Assembly: GCF_017562075.2 (NCBI RefSeq)
Contig: NC_054081.1
Coordinates: 22,572,793-22,636,792, forward strand
Direction: 5' to 3'
Length of the DNA: 64,000 nucleotides
DNA from: Anopheles merus
Taxonomy: Eukaryota; Arthropoda; Insecta; Diptera; Culicidae
Under the pieces are notes generated by a model that was not told the origin of the DNA, searched no databases, and saw only the letters and a list, made by a program, of their open reading frames with translations. Within the stretch, counting starts at the first letter, position 1. Every line of letters begins with the position of its first letter. The translations under genes were made by a program, and so were the position numbers. This document shows positions 33,101 through 45,292 of this stretch, piece by piece.

Positions 33101-36000
33101 GACGTGGCGACGTTCGGTTCTACGTGCTCTCCCGCCGCGGCCCAGTACGTGAAAAATCTAAATGCACAAGAATACTCAACAGAATTTCCACGGGCTGCTA
33201 ACGCAATCATAAAAAACCACTACGTAGACGACTATTTGCAGAGCTTCAAGACAGTAGACGAAGCAATACAAATCGTGAAAGAAGTTAGTCTCGTACACTC
33301 TAAGGGCGGTTTCACACTTCGTCGATTCATGTCCAACTCGACAGAAGTACTAAAAAGCGTCGGAGACTCAGCGGAAGAAACGTCAAAGGATCTTATGCTA
33401 GAACGAGGAGAAAACACGGGGTCAGTCTTAGGAATGAAATGGAAGACAGGCGAAGATGTCTTCACATTCTCCTTTTCCTCCAATGAAAGTGTCCAGCATA
33501 TTCTCCGCGAAGACCATATTCCCTCAAAAAGAGAAGTGTTGAAAGTCGTTGTTATATACACCTCGTACACACCGTGCGTATCCAACCACGATGTGTAAAC
33601 CGCTGTGACAGTTGACGCGCGGCGACAGATATGGAAGTGAAGGAAGAGGAAAATAAAAAGAGGAATTTGGCGGCACGCTCTCTCGCGTACGAACAACCAA
33701 GCAAAGTGGTCGACTTTCATTAGAGATATCCGAAAGATATAACAGTTGTAATGAGCCTATTTGATCCTATGGGACTTATATCCTTCTTCCTGGTCCATGG
33801 GAAAACCCTCATTCAGGAAGTATGGATAAGAGGCATCGATTGGGATGATCAAATACCGGTCGATATATACAAACGATGGCGAGAGTGGACAAATTTACTT
33901 CCACAACTAGATAAACTACGCATACCAAGATGCTATTTTCAATCCCCTTACCCTAGAAATATCGATGACATACAGCTGCATGTCTTCGTAGATGCAAGCG
34001 AAACCGCGTACTGCGCTGTGGCGTATTTTCGAATAGAGACCGAAGAATCGATCCAACTTGGACTAATAGGTGGTAAACTAAAGTGGCCCCCTTAAGACGA
34101 TATCCATTCCAAGACTAGAACTAAAAGCAGCCGATCTAGGATGTCGAATGCTGTCCAGTATTAAAGAGCAGCACTCCTTTCCCATAAAACGACATTTCCT
34201 ATGGAGTGATGCAAATGTTTGCTTGGCATGGATAAAGTCAGCTAACCCTCGACGTTATCAACAGTTCGTCTCCGTGCGAGTGGGGGAAATACTGACCACT
34301 ACAGATCCACAAGACTGGAGGTGCCATCAAAACAAAACGTAGCAGACTTGGCCACCAAGTGAAACACCAGCCCCGAACTAGTGATGGAAAATCCTTGGCT
34401 TACCGGTCCTCGATTCCTGCACGAAACAGAGGACCGATGGCCTCTGAAACAATCCATGCCTGACACCAACGAGGAGGTGAGAGTAACGCACTTATACATC
34501 CACTCGGGAGTACCACCAATCGACTTGTCCCGATTCAGCCTCTGGAGAAAACTCCTTCGTTCTGCAGCATTCATCATTCGGTACAAAAACAATCTACGGA
34601 GCAAGGTTAATGGGAAACCATTGCAACTCGGGGTTCTCAAACACCAAGAACTACGGAATGCGGAACTGGCATTATGGAAATTTGCGCAACACGAAGCATT
34701 CCCCGATGAAGTTGCAGAGCTGACTAAAACAATGGGAGGCCCTGAAGGACGACATACAATTGTTTCCAAATCCAGTCCCATCTACAAGAAGTGGCCTTTC
34801 ATGGACGGTGATGAAATAATAAGGATGAGAGGACGAATCGGTGCATCCATATACTCCAGCTACGATGCTAAATACCCAGTCATACTTCCAAAGACTAATC
34901 ATGTAACATTTCTTATTGTAGGTTGGTACCACATCCAGTATCGACACGCAAACAGAGAGACAGTGGTAAATGAAATTCGTCAACGCTTCGACATTCCCAA
35001 CCTGAGAGCACTAGTGAAGAAGGTGACTGATGTATGCTCATACTGTAGAGTGATGAGGAGATATTCCAAGCTACCACCAACGGCTCCTCTGCCTAAGACA
35101 CGTCTCGCAGCATTTACAAGACCATTCAGTTACACAGTTTTAGACTATTTCGGTCCGGTACTGGTACGAGTAGGACGAACAAACGCGAAACGGTGGGTAG
35201 CACTTTTTACGTGCCTAACAGTTAGGGCGGTCCATCTAGAAGTAGTCCATTCTTTGAGCACGGAATCTGGCATTATGGCAGTGAAACGATTTATGGCCAG
35301 AAGAGGTATACCATTAGAATTCTGGTCAGACAATGCAACCTGTTTTCAAGGAGTTAGTAACGAGCTTAGAATGGAGCTCGACGAAACCCTCGCGTTGACA
35401 TTTACGAGTCCACATACTAGTTGGAACTTTATACCCCAGCAACGCCACACATGGGCGGCGCATGGGAAAGACTGGTTCGATCAGTGAAAACGGCGATTAG
35501 TAGCATAATAGACGCGCCTAGAAATCCTGACGATGAGACCGTAGAAACCATACTGCTAGAAGCAGAGATGATTATAAATTCTAGACCATTAACATACATT
35601 CCACTAGAATCGACCGATCAAGAGTCTTTGACGCCTAATCATTTTCTACTAGGTACCTCAGATGGATCAAAACCAATACTATCGCCAGAAGTAGACAAAA
35701 AAACAACCCTCAGGAGTAGTTGGAAACTATCGCTGTACATTACGGATCAGTTTTGGCAGAGATGGATCAAAGAATATCTTCCTGTTATTACAAGAAGAAG
35801 CAAATGGTTCGACGAGGTTAGGGAACTAAAACCGGGGGATCTCGTGTTGATAGTAGGCACAACTAGAGGACATTGGACTCGGGGAAGGATAGAGAAGGTA
35901 ATACCAGGGAAAGATGGGCGAGTGAGAGAGGCATTAGTTCGTACGTCGAACGGAGTACAACGATGATCAGCGACCAGACTCGCTGTTTTGGACGTCTTGG
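30135..36000 (+). pseudogene. BEL/Pao Gag-Pol polyprotein, broken
   Basis: The start MDSTLKCQLCNRP at 30135 opens a PHD-like Cys/His finger (CQLC, CCLC, HAEC, CSKC), then a long Glu/Lys/Arg coiled coil. An in-frame TAA at 30663-30665 interrupts it and the same frame continues to 32318. This part has the gag core, knuckles (CAVCQREGHRVYEC) and protease (VDEGSSYSLID). A shift near 32310 leads to IREGRPPEPIAALCRLGW and a broken ETGLLW block; RT (32819-33549) has the catalytic YVDD. After a solo LTR, RNase H follows (VFVDASETAYCAVA; 33751-34342, shifts near 34095 and 34325). Integrase (34381-35487) has the core blocks TVLDYFGP and FWSDNATCF; the Glu block GGAWERLVRSV lies in the next frame (35421-35966), which ends in a KPGDLVLIV tail. 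At least five lesions make it inactive. Confidence 0.9.
33550..33744. mobile_element. Solo LTR of another retrotransposon, 195 bp
   Basis: The insert starts TGTTATATACACC and ends AAGATATAACA, LTR-type ends that are inverse over 8 bp. It is flanked by GTCGT (33545-33549) and GTTGT (33745-33749), a 5-bp duplication with one mismatch. Removing it rejoins the BEL frame (REVLKVV/MSLFDP). It starts like the Mag-like LTR (TGTTATAT) but the rest differs. A solo LTR arises by recombination between two LTRs. Confidence 0.78.
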
Positions 36001-36064
36001 AGAACGGTGAACCCAGCCCTACAAAACCTTCCTCAAGTAGATAGGGTGAGTTCATTGCGATGTA

Positions 36065-36385
36065 TGTTGCAATGAAACCGTTCGACACCCTTGGAGATTG
36101 AGCACCCCTGAGACGAAAGTCTCACCGGGCGAACGCCAAGAGAAGTGCAATGAAAGACAGAGTAGACCGTCGGGAGAAGCAATCCAACCAACGAGGAGAA
36201 CGGAGCAGATACAAATCCGCAAGAGTGACGAAGATTAATAAGGAAGCGTAAATATTCAGAAGTAGTGAAGGGACGAGAAAAGTGAGTGAAAAAGTAAATT
36301 GAAATGTGATCGTGTATGTCCTAAAATATTTGAAATATAGTTTCAGAACCGTGTCAAAGGCGGTTAACGAAAATTCATCCCAACA
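36065..36385 (+). repeat. 3' LTR of the BEL element
   Basis: 321 bp, intact, without the SINE. Its last 150 bp (from 36236) are repeated at 62391 onward together with everything downstream to 37842. Confidence 0.93.
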
Positions 36386-36486
36386 ATCACGTATAGAAGC
36401 AGAACGCAGGCAGAGCACGGGATCAGCCGTGTCCAAGTTTTTAACCAGCGCGTTCTTGACGGTCCAAGCAAGCAATGTTAGTAACA

Positions 36487-36651
36487 ATGGGTCGTGGTAA
36501 ACATTGTACCGATTATCAGCGCCATATCATAAAGCGAATTGCGGCTGTTGGCATTAAGGGCGGTGGCAACGCTTCATCGGATGCGATTTTATCGGACGTG
36601 CGAATCGCATGCCGTGTCAACGCTCTTCCGATTCGCATTGCGATTTTTTGA
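36487..36651 (+). pseudogene. Possible 5' end of a Tc1-like transposase
   Basis: A 54-codon frame begins MGRGKHCTDYQRHIIKRIAA, which resembles the first helix of Tc1-family transposases (MGRGK then basic and helical). After residue 22 the resemblance stops and the sequence becomes a foldback-like stretch containing CGATTCGCA-type repeats. It may be a fragment or chance. A second copy is at 62642-62806. Confidence 0.3.
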
Positions 36652-36970
36652 GTGTGTTTGACATTTCAAGATAAACAAAACGACAACAACACAAAGCAGC
36701 CTCTGAATAAAGGCTAACACGCTAAAGTTAACTTTAAATAAATCTGCTCTTACTTATTGATAATTACTGCTAATGGAAAAACGGTAAGATTATCTATTTT
36801 CATTATTGATGGTCTGAGAAAAATCATAAATATAATGCTATTAATTCATACAACTGGTGCTGTCCAGCAAGCTCTAGTATCGCGTCGTTTAGACACCTAA
36901 CCTCTTTCGCTGTAGGTAAAATCTTCTGAAATCTGATTAAATTAACTTTTAAGCTCTTTTTGAGTTCTAC

Positions 36971-37204
36971 TTGTCGATTATTTCGTCAGATGCCATGCCA
37001 ACAATACTGCCAGTATCTCCAGCGTTTGCTTCTCCATTAGTTGCAGCTCCTACACAACCATCATCCGGTTTATCCGAATCATCATCCGGACCACATAGTA
37101 TGATGGATTCTTATCCTTTGACTGATGTTATTAATCGCTCGTATCGGATCAAAATCAAACCGGAAGTTTTTGCAAAGCTTACTCACGATGTCATTATGTC
37201 GTAA
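36971..37204 (+). CDS. Unknown 77-residue protein or exon fragment
   Basis: The frame is rich in Ser/Pro/Ala (VSPAFASPLVAAPTQPSSG) and ends YRIKIKPEVFAKLTHDVIMS. The most likely true start is ATG at 36992 (MPTILPV). No family recognised. It is duplicated without coding change at 63129-63362. A hAT MITE sits directly after the stop codon, in the 8-bp target that includes it. It precedes the Harbinger transposase on the same strand and may be part of that element. The stretch 36652-36970 shows nothing else. Confidence 0.35.
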   Translation: MSIISSDAMPTILPVSPAFASPLVAAPTQPSSGLSESSSGPHSMMDSYPLTDVINRSYRIKIKPEVFAKLTHDVIMS

Positions 37205-37205
37205 A

Positions 37206-37475
37206 CAGTAGCGGATTTAACTATACGCGGACTGAGCGGCCGCGGGAGGCCCCGTGTAATTGGTAATTCCAACTTATAGAACAGTGTGTGCAGGAGTCTC
37301 ATCGAGAGCTTTTGTGCTAGATAGGGGCCCCATGAATGAAGGGACTCATAAGCTAACCCCCCCCACCCCCGCCAGCAAACCATTAAAGTGTGAATGCAAC
37401 AATATCGCTCGACACCTACCAGGGGCCTCCACTCCTTTTGCCGCTTGGGCCCCCAACACCTTAAATCCTCCACTG
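37206..37475. mobile_element. hAT MITE, 270 bp
   Basis: The left end CAGTAGCGGATTTAA and the inverse of the right end CAGTGGAGGATTTAA match except for two bases. Flanks GTCGTAAA (37198-37205) and GTCTTAAA (37476-37483) are an 8-bp duplication with one change. The CAGTGGCGGATTTA-type end is widespread in hAT elements. It contains GC-rich stretches such as GGGAGGCCCC. Its duplicate is at 63364-63633. Confidence 0.78.
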
Positions 37476-37659
37476 GTCTTAAATCTAACCAATCTTCGCA
37501 ACATCATCAACGCATGCAGCTGCACTTTAACGATAAAGCTACACTAATTGTTTTAAAGATATATAGTGTTCCAAAACATTATTCAATCTATAATTTAATA
37601 TCATATTCATCATCATATGCATCATCATCACTGTAGCAAATGTTTGTTCGAGCATAGCT

Positions 37660-39425
37660 TTGCGCTACATACTATTAAAAAGAAGGCGCAATAAAACCAA
37701 CGATCTGTGGGAAAAACGTGAAAAAATCGGGCACTACCACACATTGTTTCATGAACTTTTGAAACAAGAAGATAAATTCTTCGAGTTTATGAGAGTTTCC
37801 ATTGAAACGTTTTACTTCATACTGAGAAGGATAGAGCAGCTTATAACAAAGCAACCTACAAACAAACCATACATTCGATCACTCTCAGGTATGTTTAATA
37901 GAAACATCCTAACATTGCTACTCCAGCTGTGATTCCGGCTGCATCAAAACGACGGTTCGGGCCGGAGTCGTTCGGAGCCGTCATGAGCTATTCGGGAGCC
38001 AGTTCCGGACAGCTTTGAACGACTCCGAACGGGTCCGGCAGCTGACTACCGGCTTTGGATCTATAGGTGCGGACGGTTCTGAGTTAAGAGTTTTGATCTT
38101 CCGGAGCCTTCTGATTTTGGTGAAGTCATTCGGAAGCGATTCCGAGTTTTTATTGAATTTACCTATACCTACCTATTACATAGTATGTACCTATTAAATA
38201 TTATATTCCTCCATTCCCATTCATGAATTCATTTACACTTTTCTGATTCTCTTTTTTAATGGAGATTACAAATCCAAAATCATGTTGTTGTGGTCTACTT
38301 ATATTTTAAAAAATGGCGTAGCCAACTAGTAAAAAACTGTATTTTATCAGCTTATATAAATTTATATGAATTCTGCTCGAAAAATTTCCATCATATATGA
38401 CATGGTTGTTTTTCCAACTGGTTAGCTAGTTTATCTCGGTAACATTTGAGCGATCGAAAACTCGCAAGCCATTTATTTTGATAACAGCACCTGAAATCTA
38501 GATTTTTTTATAAATAAAGAAAACAAAATTGTCATATGAGCGTTTACAAAAGTATTGTTTCTCTTTCAGGTATTTATCGACAAGAATACCTTTTAAATCT
38601 TCATCATTCACATATTGTATTGCTCACAATACAATCGGCCTCATTGTCTACGAAACATGTGAGGCAATTTGGAACACGTTTAATGAAGAGTTTATCCCAT
38701 GCCCTACAACGTCTGCATTTAGGAATGTGGAAAAAGAGTTTCGCCATAAAGGAAATTTTCCTAATTGTATCGGCGCCATAGATGGCAAGCATATCCGAAT
38801 GAAAGCCTCGGCATTTTCAGGTACACAATATTATAACTATAAAAAATACTTTTCTCTGCATTTGCAAGCAGTAGCAGATGTGAATTGGAAATTTATCGCC
38901 ATTGACGTTGGTGAATATGGGGGTCGTAGCGATAGCGGCGTCTTTAATTCGTCATCATTGTTTGAGCTCATTCGTTCAAATCGGCTCAACATCCCTCCTC
39001 CTAAACCACTGCCTGGTACTACCCAAAGAATGCCTCACGTATTTACAGGCGATCAGGGTTATCCACTAAAACCTTTCTTACTGCGGCCTTTTCCGGATAG
39101 TGAAGATCCGGCAAAAAATTACTTCAACCATCTGCTGAGTATGGCAAGACGCTGCGTTGAATGCGCCTTTGGTTTGTTGGTGGTAAAATGGCGTTTCCTT
39201 AAGCAAGAACTCCAGATAACTCCGGAACACGTCTCAATAATCGTCAAAACAGCATGCCTGTTGCATAACATGTGCATAGATTTTAGAGAAAGCACGGAAT
39301 TAATGAATAACATTAACCCACAATCCAACGCCAACAGAAACAGGGCAAACAATCATCCATCTCAAGAGGCTACAGATATTCGAAATGTCGTAAAAAAAAT
39401 TTTTTTTGATCGAATTTATCAATAA
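37660..39425 (+). pseudogene. PIF/Harbinger-type transposase (HARBI1-like nuclease), interrupted
   Basis: The N-terminal piece (37660-37887; NDLWEKREKIGHYHTLFHELL ... FYFILRRIEQLI) is the region ahead of the catalytic domain. The main piece (about 38565-39425) has the DDE nuclease: first Asp in CIGAIDGKHIRMKA, second in DVGEYGGRSDSGVF, DQGYPL, and the Glu in RRCVECAFGLL before KWRFLK. It would cut and paste the element at a 3-bp target. Between the pieces lie 680 bp that start at a donor-like GTATGT and end at TCTCTTTCAG, but the phase does not restore the expected frame and 8-10 residues seem missing. Part of it is a GGAGCC-type repeat. A convergent MADF-like gene (61906-62390) is the likely partner, separated by the LTR nest. 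Confidence 0.85.
37888..38565 (+). other. Intron or insertion in the Harbinger transposase
   Basis: 37933-38150 is a degenerate TCGGAGCC/CCGGAGTCG repeat like that at 17714-17890. The rest (38150-38560) is AT-rich and has no gene. GT...AG boundaries fit an intron, but the join is out of frame, so an insertion with a small deletion is equally possible. Confidence 0.5.
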
Positions 39426-39503
39426 TGTTCGATGAAGTACATATTCGATGAAGTAAAAACATACATTGCCAAGGATTATCGTTATAAAAAAGACAATGGC
39501 TGG

Positions 39504-40252
39504 TGTAGTGAACTTGTCATCACTTAGTGCCGTTCCAAACTAAAGACGGATTGTATTTGCACTTTTATATAAACTCACTTTATTTTTGCCACTTTACTTA
39601 AACTTAATAGCGTGGTTGGCTTCTATTGATTTGCGGACTAAATTTTGCGCGGCGGACTGGACTGCGTGATTTTACTGATACAACAACTCTCTTCTAGCTA
39701 CGTGCGAGCTTCCTTTTATACGAAATAATTACATTGCGCTTATGGGCATATTTAGCTTATCTGCTCCGTTATGCATGATTACAATTTATTATCCTGCTCT
39801 ATCTATCGCATTATGCGTACGTGACTTTTGCGTACATTAGGTAACATCGTCCTTCCATGTGTATTATCCTACTGCGCAATTGGATGAACTCTATTAACTT
39901 TTACCTATTTATCTAGTTGGTTCGGATTAGAACATATTGCACTTTTATGTCTAATATTTGTGTGCATCTAATTACAGTAATTTATGTTCTGATAATGTTT
40001 AATCTAAAATTTTATACTTGTAAAAACTATTTCTTTTGAGTGTGTTGGTGAATACGATCACGCCACTTATCATGCTATTTCATTCTATCATTAGCTGTTT
40101 CATTCTAGCCTTAGTGCGGTTTGTGTCTAGGATGTAGTGAATTTACTGCAGATTATTATAGCGGATGTTATACTAATAATTGTGTCTTTGCTATTCTAAT
40201 CTAATTCTAATTTGCTAAGTCTAATAGTGTCGGGTGTCGAACCTATGCTACA
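39504..40252 (-). repeat. 3' LTR of element A
   Basis: 749 bp, about 99% identical to 60654-61405 by eye. Right of it stands the C-rich run CCTCCCCC, complement of the polypurine tract GGGGGAGG. Confidence 0.93.
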
Positions 40253-40434
40253 CCTCCCCCGTTTTTGTGAATAACGTAAGATTGAGTGAATGAGCGAAAG
40301 AATTGCGTTATTCATTTAGTTCTTGATTAATCTGTTCTTATGTACTGTTGTAGTCTTTTGCGTATGACTATTCTTGATTGTACAATTTGGATCTTTAATA
40401 TTCGTAATTATAAATGGACCTAAGTACAATGGAT

Positions 40435-43400
40435 CTAATTTTTTTCTATTTTCATTTTTAAGTATACCAAGTCTCCTATGCTTACATCTATGGGATTTAT
40501 ATGCTGATTTAATTCTTTTTCTCTTTTTTCTTTTTCTATAATTATGTTCTTACGTGCAATCTCATTGGACTTTTGTAGTTTAAATTTCATTTCATTGTAA
40601 TATTGTTCTATATTATAAACTGGATCGATTTTATGTTTATAAATTTCTTGTGGTAGACTTGCTGTTCTACCGAAAACTAATTCAAACGGAGTATATTTTG
40701 TTTCTGTATGTGGTGTTGTGTTATAAACAAACTCATAAAATTTTATCCAATCATCCCAATCATCGTGATGTTCATTAGTAAATGCTCTAAGGTATTCATT
40801 TAAGCTTCTATGATTACGTTCTAGAGCTCCAATTGTTTGTGGATGATATGGCGTTGAAAATGTTTGTTTTATTTTTAAAATTTGGGCTATTTTACCTAAC
40901 ACCTCATTGTTATATTCCAATCCTTGGTCTGATCTAAGCTCTAAAAAGCTTCCATAAGTCAAGATAAAATGTTCAACCAATGCTTTCGCAATCGTGTTTG
41001 CTTCTTTGTTTTTAATTGGAATGATCACTATATATTTTGATAGGTCGCATTGAATCGTAATTGCATATCTGTTGTTATTTATTGTTTTGGGTAATGGACC
41101 AACTGTGTCAATTGATATGATGGTAAATGGTTTTGCTGGAGTTGATGTGATTATAGATTTTTCTTTTGTGTGCTAATTTACTTTGCTGACTTTGCATATT
41201 TCACATTTCTGCACGTAACTTATTATATCTTGCTTCATATTATTCCATTTAAATTTTTCACGAATTTTTAAATATAATCTTTATTGCCCTATATGACCTC
41301 CTGTGGGTATGGCATGATATTCTTCCATTATTTTCAACTTTTCTTTCTCACTTGTTATCCATTTAGGTGGATCAAACAAAATTATCTCATAACCGAAAAT
41401 TGCTGTGTCTACTATTTCCTTTATGGTTAATTGAGAGTAATATTCGAATAATTTGTCCTCAACTGATATTGCTAACTTGTCTCGGTTAAATTTCTTAGCA
41501 ATTTGGCATATATCTAGAAGAGCAAGTTCTATTTCTTGACTTCCATTTTGGCCTTTAGAATTGTTAAGAGGGATAACCCTTTTTCCAAGTTGCTTATTAT
41601 AGTTGTGACTACATACTTTGATTTCTATTCCATTTCTTTTAACTTCTGACTTAATTTTCAAAATCTTATTAACTTCTGACGGTCTATCTGTCTTCCAAAA
41701 TACTTGATTAGTTACTTCTTCTTTATTTCTTCCAGCTGTTGGTGTATCCTTTACTTTCTTTTGCGCCTTTACCATTGCTCTTGTGTTAACTACCATAATT
41801 GAATTGTTTTTAATGCTTTTAATATCCTCCTCTTTAGTTTTTGGGATCAATTCTTTCAACTCATCTGAATTGTACACGATTCGTGATAATGCGTCTGCTG
41901 CAACATTACTTTTTCCAGCTACGAATTGTATTGTGAAATCAAATTCTTCCAGATCTAGTCTAATTCTGGTTAATTTTGACGTTGGATTTTTCATACCAAA
42001 GAGATAAACCAGTGGTCTATGGTCTGTTCTGATTGTAAATTTCCGTCCATAAACATATGGTTTAAAATGATTTACTGCCCAGTGTATAACTACTAATTCT
42101 TTTTCTATTATACTCTTATTCTTTTCGCCTTTAGTAAAAGTTTTACTTGCGAATGCAATAGGAAAATCTTGCCCATGTGTGATTTGGGAGAGAACTGCTC
42201 CGCACGCAAAGTTTGATGCGTCTGTAGTTGTAATAAAATCTTTGCTAAAGTCTGGGTATTTAAGAATGGTTGGAGATAGCAGATGCTCCTTTAATGAATC
42301 AAATGCTGCTTGTTGTTCCTTTTTCCATTCAAAAAGTGTGCCTTTCTTTAATAAATCATTTAGTGGCTTTGCAATTTTTGCAAAGTTTTGTATAAATTTT
42401 CTGTAGTAATTACAGAAAGCTACGAATCTTCTAACTTCGTCTGCGTTAGTTGGTATAGGAAACTTTCTTATTGTTTCGAATTTGGTTTCATCAGGGTATA
42501 TTCCCTGGTCCGTTATTTTGTGTCCAAGATATGTAACATCTGATTTAAAGAATTTGCACTTCTCTGGGTTCAATTTAAGATTGTAGTATCGTAATCTATT
42601 AAATACTTGTGTAAGATTTTCTATATGATTTTTCATTGAGCTTCCTATTACTATAATATCATCGATATAAATGAATGCTATTTCAGGTGTGAGGCCAGCC
42701 ATTGCTATTGCCATCATACGCTGAAAACTGTTAGGACTTATGTTTAGTCCAAAAGGCAGTCTTGTGAATTGATAATGTCCTTTTGGTGTAGAAAATGTTG
42801 TATATTTTCGCGATTCTTTTTCCAAAGGGATCTGATGAAAACCTGACATCAGATCTAGAGTGCTGAAATATTTTGCATTTCCTAATTGGTCTAATATTGT
42901 GTCTATTCTCGGAAGTGGAAACTTATCTGGTGATATCTTTTTGTTCAATTGCCTAAAATCGACTACTAATCTCCATTTCTTATCGTTTCCTGTTTTCTTG
43001 GGGACAAGCAGAATTGGTGAATTGTAAGGGGAAACGGAGTTTTCTATTATATTATTTTCTAACATCTTATTTACTTGCTGATCTATTTCTTTGCTTTGCG
43101 AATGAATTTGTTTATAGTTGGGTATATATGTAGGAATATTGTCTTTAGGAGTAATTGTTTGCTTATAAAAAATATTAGTTGTAATTGGGTCTTCATTTAA
43201 ACAAAATAAATCAGAAAATTTATTTACTAGTTTACTTATTTCTTGACTAATAATATCTGGATAATTTTTTAAATTGATTTTGCTTAATATTTCTTTAACT
43301 CTATGCATATTTGTTTTAGTTTCTGCTACTTTATAAATTTCAAAGTTATTAATTGGCTCTATTGTAGGTTTGAAAAATTTCGTGTTAATAATAGTATCTT

Positions 43401-43968
43401 TTTCAGTAGTATTAATAAATTTTATACATGGATTATTCTTGGAAACTATTGTATTAGCGCAAAATATTCCTGTTGTTATTTCCTGTGCATGAACTACTGA
43501 ATCTTTTTTTAAATTCTTTAAATCTATTTTATGAATAATTTCACTTCTTGCTGGAATTAAGAGTGAATTGTCTTCTATAGGATGAGATATTGAGATTCCA
43601 TTGATATCAAAATTTAACAAATAATATTCATAATCTATCTTACATTTATATTTTGTAAAGAAATCTCTTCCTAAAATTCCATCGGCTTCTATTTCTATAA
43701 TATCTGGAATCAAGTGAAATTTATGACTAACTGTTGCGTTGTTAAATATTAAATTTGAACTAATTGTACCATAGGTAATTAAAGAGTTATTAGTAATTCC
43801 TGTAAGTCTAACTTTGTTATTGCTATCTATCTCATGCTGAGATCTAATTTTTCCTATTTTAAATAATGAAACTGCTGCTCCTGTGTCTATAAATAATGAA
43901 CTATACTTATTTGCAGCTTTTTCTACTTTAATTGTAGTTGAATTATTGGCAGATAAATTCAATGTCAT
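40435..43968 (-). pseudogene. Pol of element A: protease, RT, RNase H, integrase
   Basis: The open part runs 895 codons (43968-41281): protease FIDTGAAVSLF near residue 31, RT with FSTLDLMSGFHQI and FIYIDDIIV (catalytic YIDD), RNase H TTDASNFACGAVL, and the tether ending ADALSRI. It ends in the integrase finger region PTGGHIGQ at a TAA, where element B has a Tyr codon. The same frame then continues with a TAG near 41175 and the integrase core (SDQGLEYNNEVL, PYHPQTIGALERNHR, FELVFGRTASLP) to 40435, where a shift removes the C-terminus. QFTRLPFGLNISPNSFQRMM is typical of the mdg1/412 group. Two stops and one shift break the integrase; the RT is intact. Confidence 0.92.
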
Positions 43969-43982
43969 TACCGGCAGCTGTT

Positions 43983-45174
43983 CTATTCCTGCCGGGCTTG
44001 GCCTAAAAAATTATTCTGTTCCTCTTCTTCTTCAGCTTCAGTAGTAAATATTCTACGAGCTTGTTGATTTGAGAAGTTATTGGGCTGTGTATTTTGTCTT
44101 CCAAATTGATTATATTGTCTAGGGTTCCTATAGAAATGTCTATCTCTGTTTCTATTTGGGGTATATGTATTTGGGTTCGTTCTATTTGAATTTGGACTTT
44201 CATAATACCTCCTGTTAGTTCTGTTTTGGAAGTTTGGGTTCGAGTTATATCTATGATAATTTATTGTTTTGCTGTTAGGAAATCTTTTGAAATTATTTGT
44301 GGAAAAAATTTGGTTTCTATTAAAGGCTAAAACTTGATTTGAATTATTGTTTTCGATTTCATTTTCTAATACCTTTTGTGTAGCTGCTGTAATTGTTGGG
44401 TATTGTCCGACTTTAAGTAGAATTTTTGTTTCAGAGTTGGAATTTTTTTTTAAGTGTGTCAACTCCAACTTTAACAGCCATTTTGTTTGCTACTTCTTCG
44501 GGAATTTTTTGTTCTAGATAAAGTCCTTTTAATTTGCTAGTTAAGATTTCGACCTCTTCACAAATTTTAGTGGTTTGTCTTGCTTGGATAGTTTTTAATT
44601 GGTTGATGACTTTTTCGGGATTTGTTTTTTCTTCACATCTTACTTTTAAATTTTCTAGAATTTCATCGATGTTGTCCAGATCTCGTGGTAATCCTATTCT
44701 GGCTTTCCCTGTTATTCGTGTTTTGATAAATTTTACCAGCATTACCTTTTGATCATTTGGAGTAATCTCTTTAAGTAAGTTTACAGAATCTATGAAAATG
44801 TCAAGATTCTCTTTTGATCCATCATATGTTTGAACAAGAGATGTTGCAATTTTAATATCGAAATGCGCCATTTTTTCTGTTTGGGAATCGTTTGTCATTT
44901 GGTAATTGTTTATGCGAAACTCAATCGCTGAAAAGCATTCGTTGGTTTCACTGTTAATTTTGTTTAAATACTCTTCACTTATGGCTTCTCCGAGCTCTAT
45001 CAAATCCGATTGTATGGATGTTAATAGTTCTCTAGCCAAAATTTTATATTTACTTACAGTACAAACTCTAAAATTCTTTGGTAAATACTCTAATTTATGT
45101 TGTTTTAACCTTAACTGGAATAATTTATCCTTTAACTTACTCATTAAATTCGATCCATTAAATAATAACGACAA
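43983..45174 (-). pseudogene. Gag of element A
   Basis: The first part (45174-44431) is a helical gag (YDGSKENLDIFIDSVNLL, KFIKTRITGKARIGLP, CEEKTNPEKVINQL). A shift in a run of eight or nine T near 44445 moves it to a second frame (44468-43983), Asn/Arg-rich (NRNRDRHFYRNPRQYNQFG) and ending FLGQARQE. mdg1-type gags lack clear zinc knuckles and end in such basic Asn-rich tails. Gag forms the particle. The homopolymer shift may be real or a sequence error. Confidence 0.85.
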
Positions 45175-45292
45175 TCATAATAAATAACATAATTAATTAA
45201 CGTTTAAGTCCAATAAAATTATTTCGCAAAAACTATAATTGTTCCTATTTTTTTTTATTTACTTATTTTTTTATAAATTTTTTTTTATATAT

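Larger units (their letters stand above)
29560..36385 (+). mobile_element. BEL/Pao LTR retrotransposon (Moose-like) with TSD ATCACG
   Basis: The LTRs are 29560-30096 and 36065-36385; both start TGTTGC and end ATCCCAACA. The 5' LTR is 537 bp, but taking out the SINE and one TSD copy (216 bp) gives 321 bp, exactly the length of the 3' LTR. ATCACG flanks both sides (29554-29559 and 36386-36391). The interior codes for a BEL-type Gag-Pol. A foreign solo LTR sits in the RT/RNase H junction (33550-33744). Moose is the described Anopheles BEL family; the resemblance is by domain style only. Confidence 0.92.

Noticed and set aside
37888..38570. Clean intron in the Harbinger transposase
   Set aside because: GT...AG borders exist, but the join gives the wrong frame and leaves residues missing, so it is listed as unresolved.
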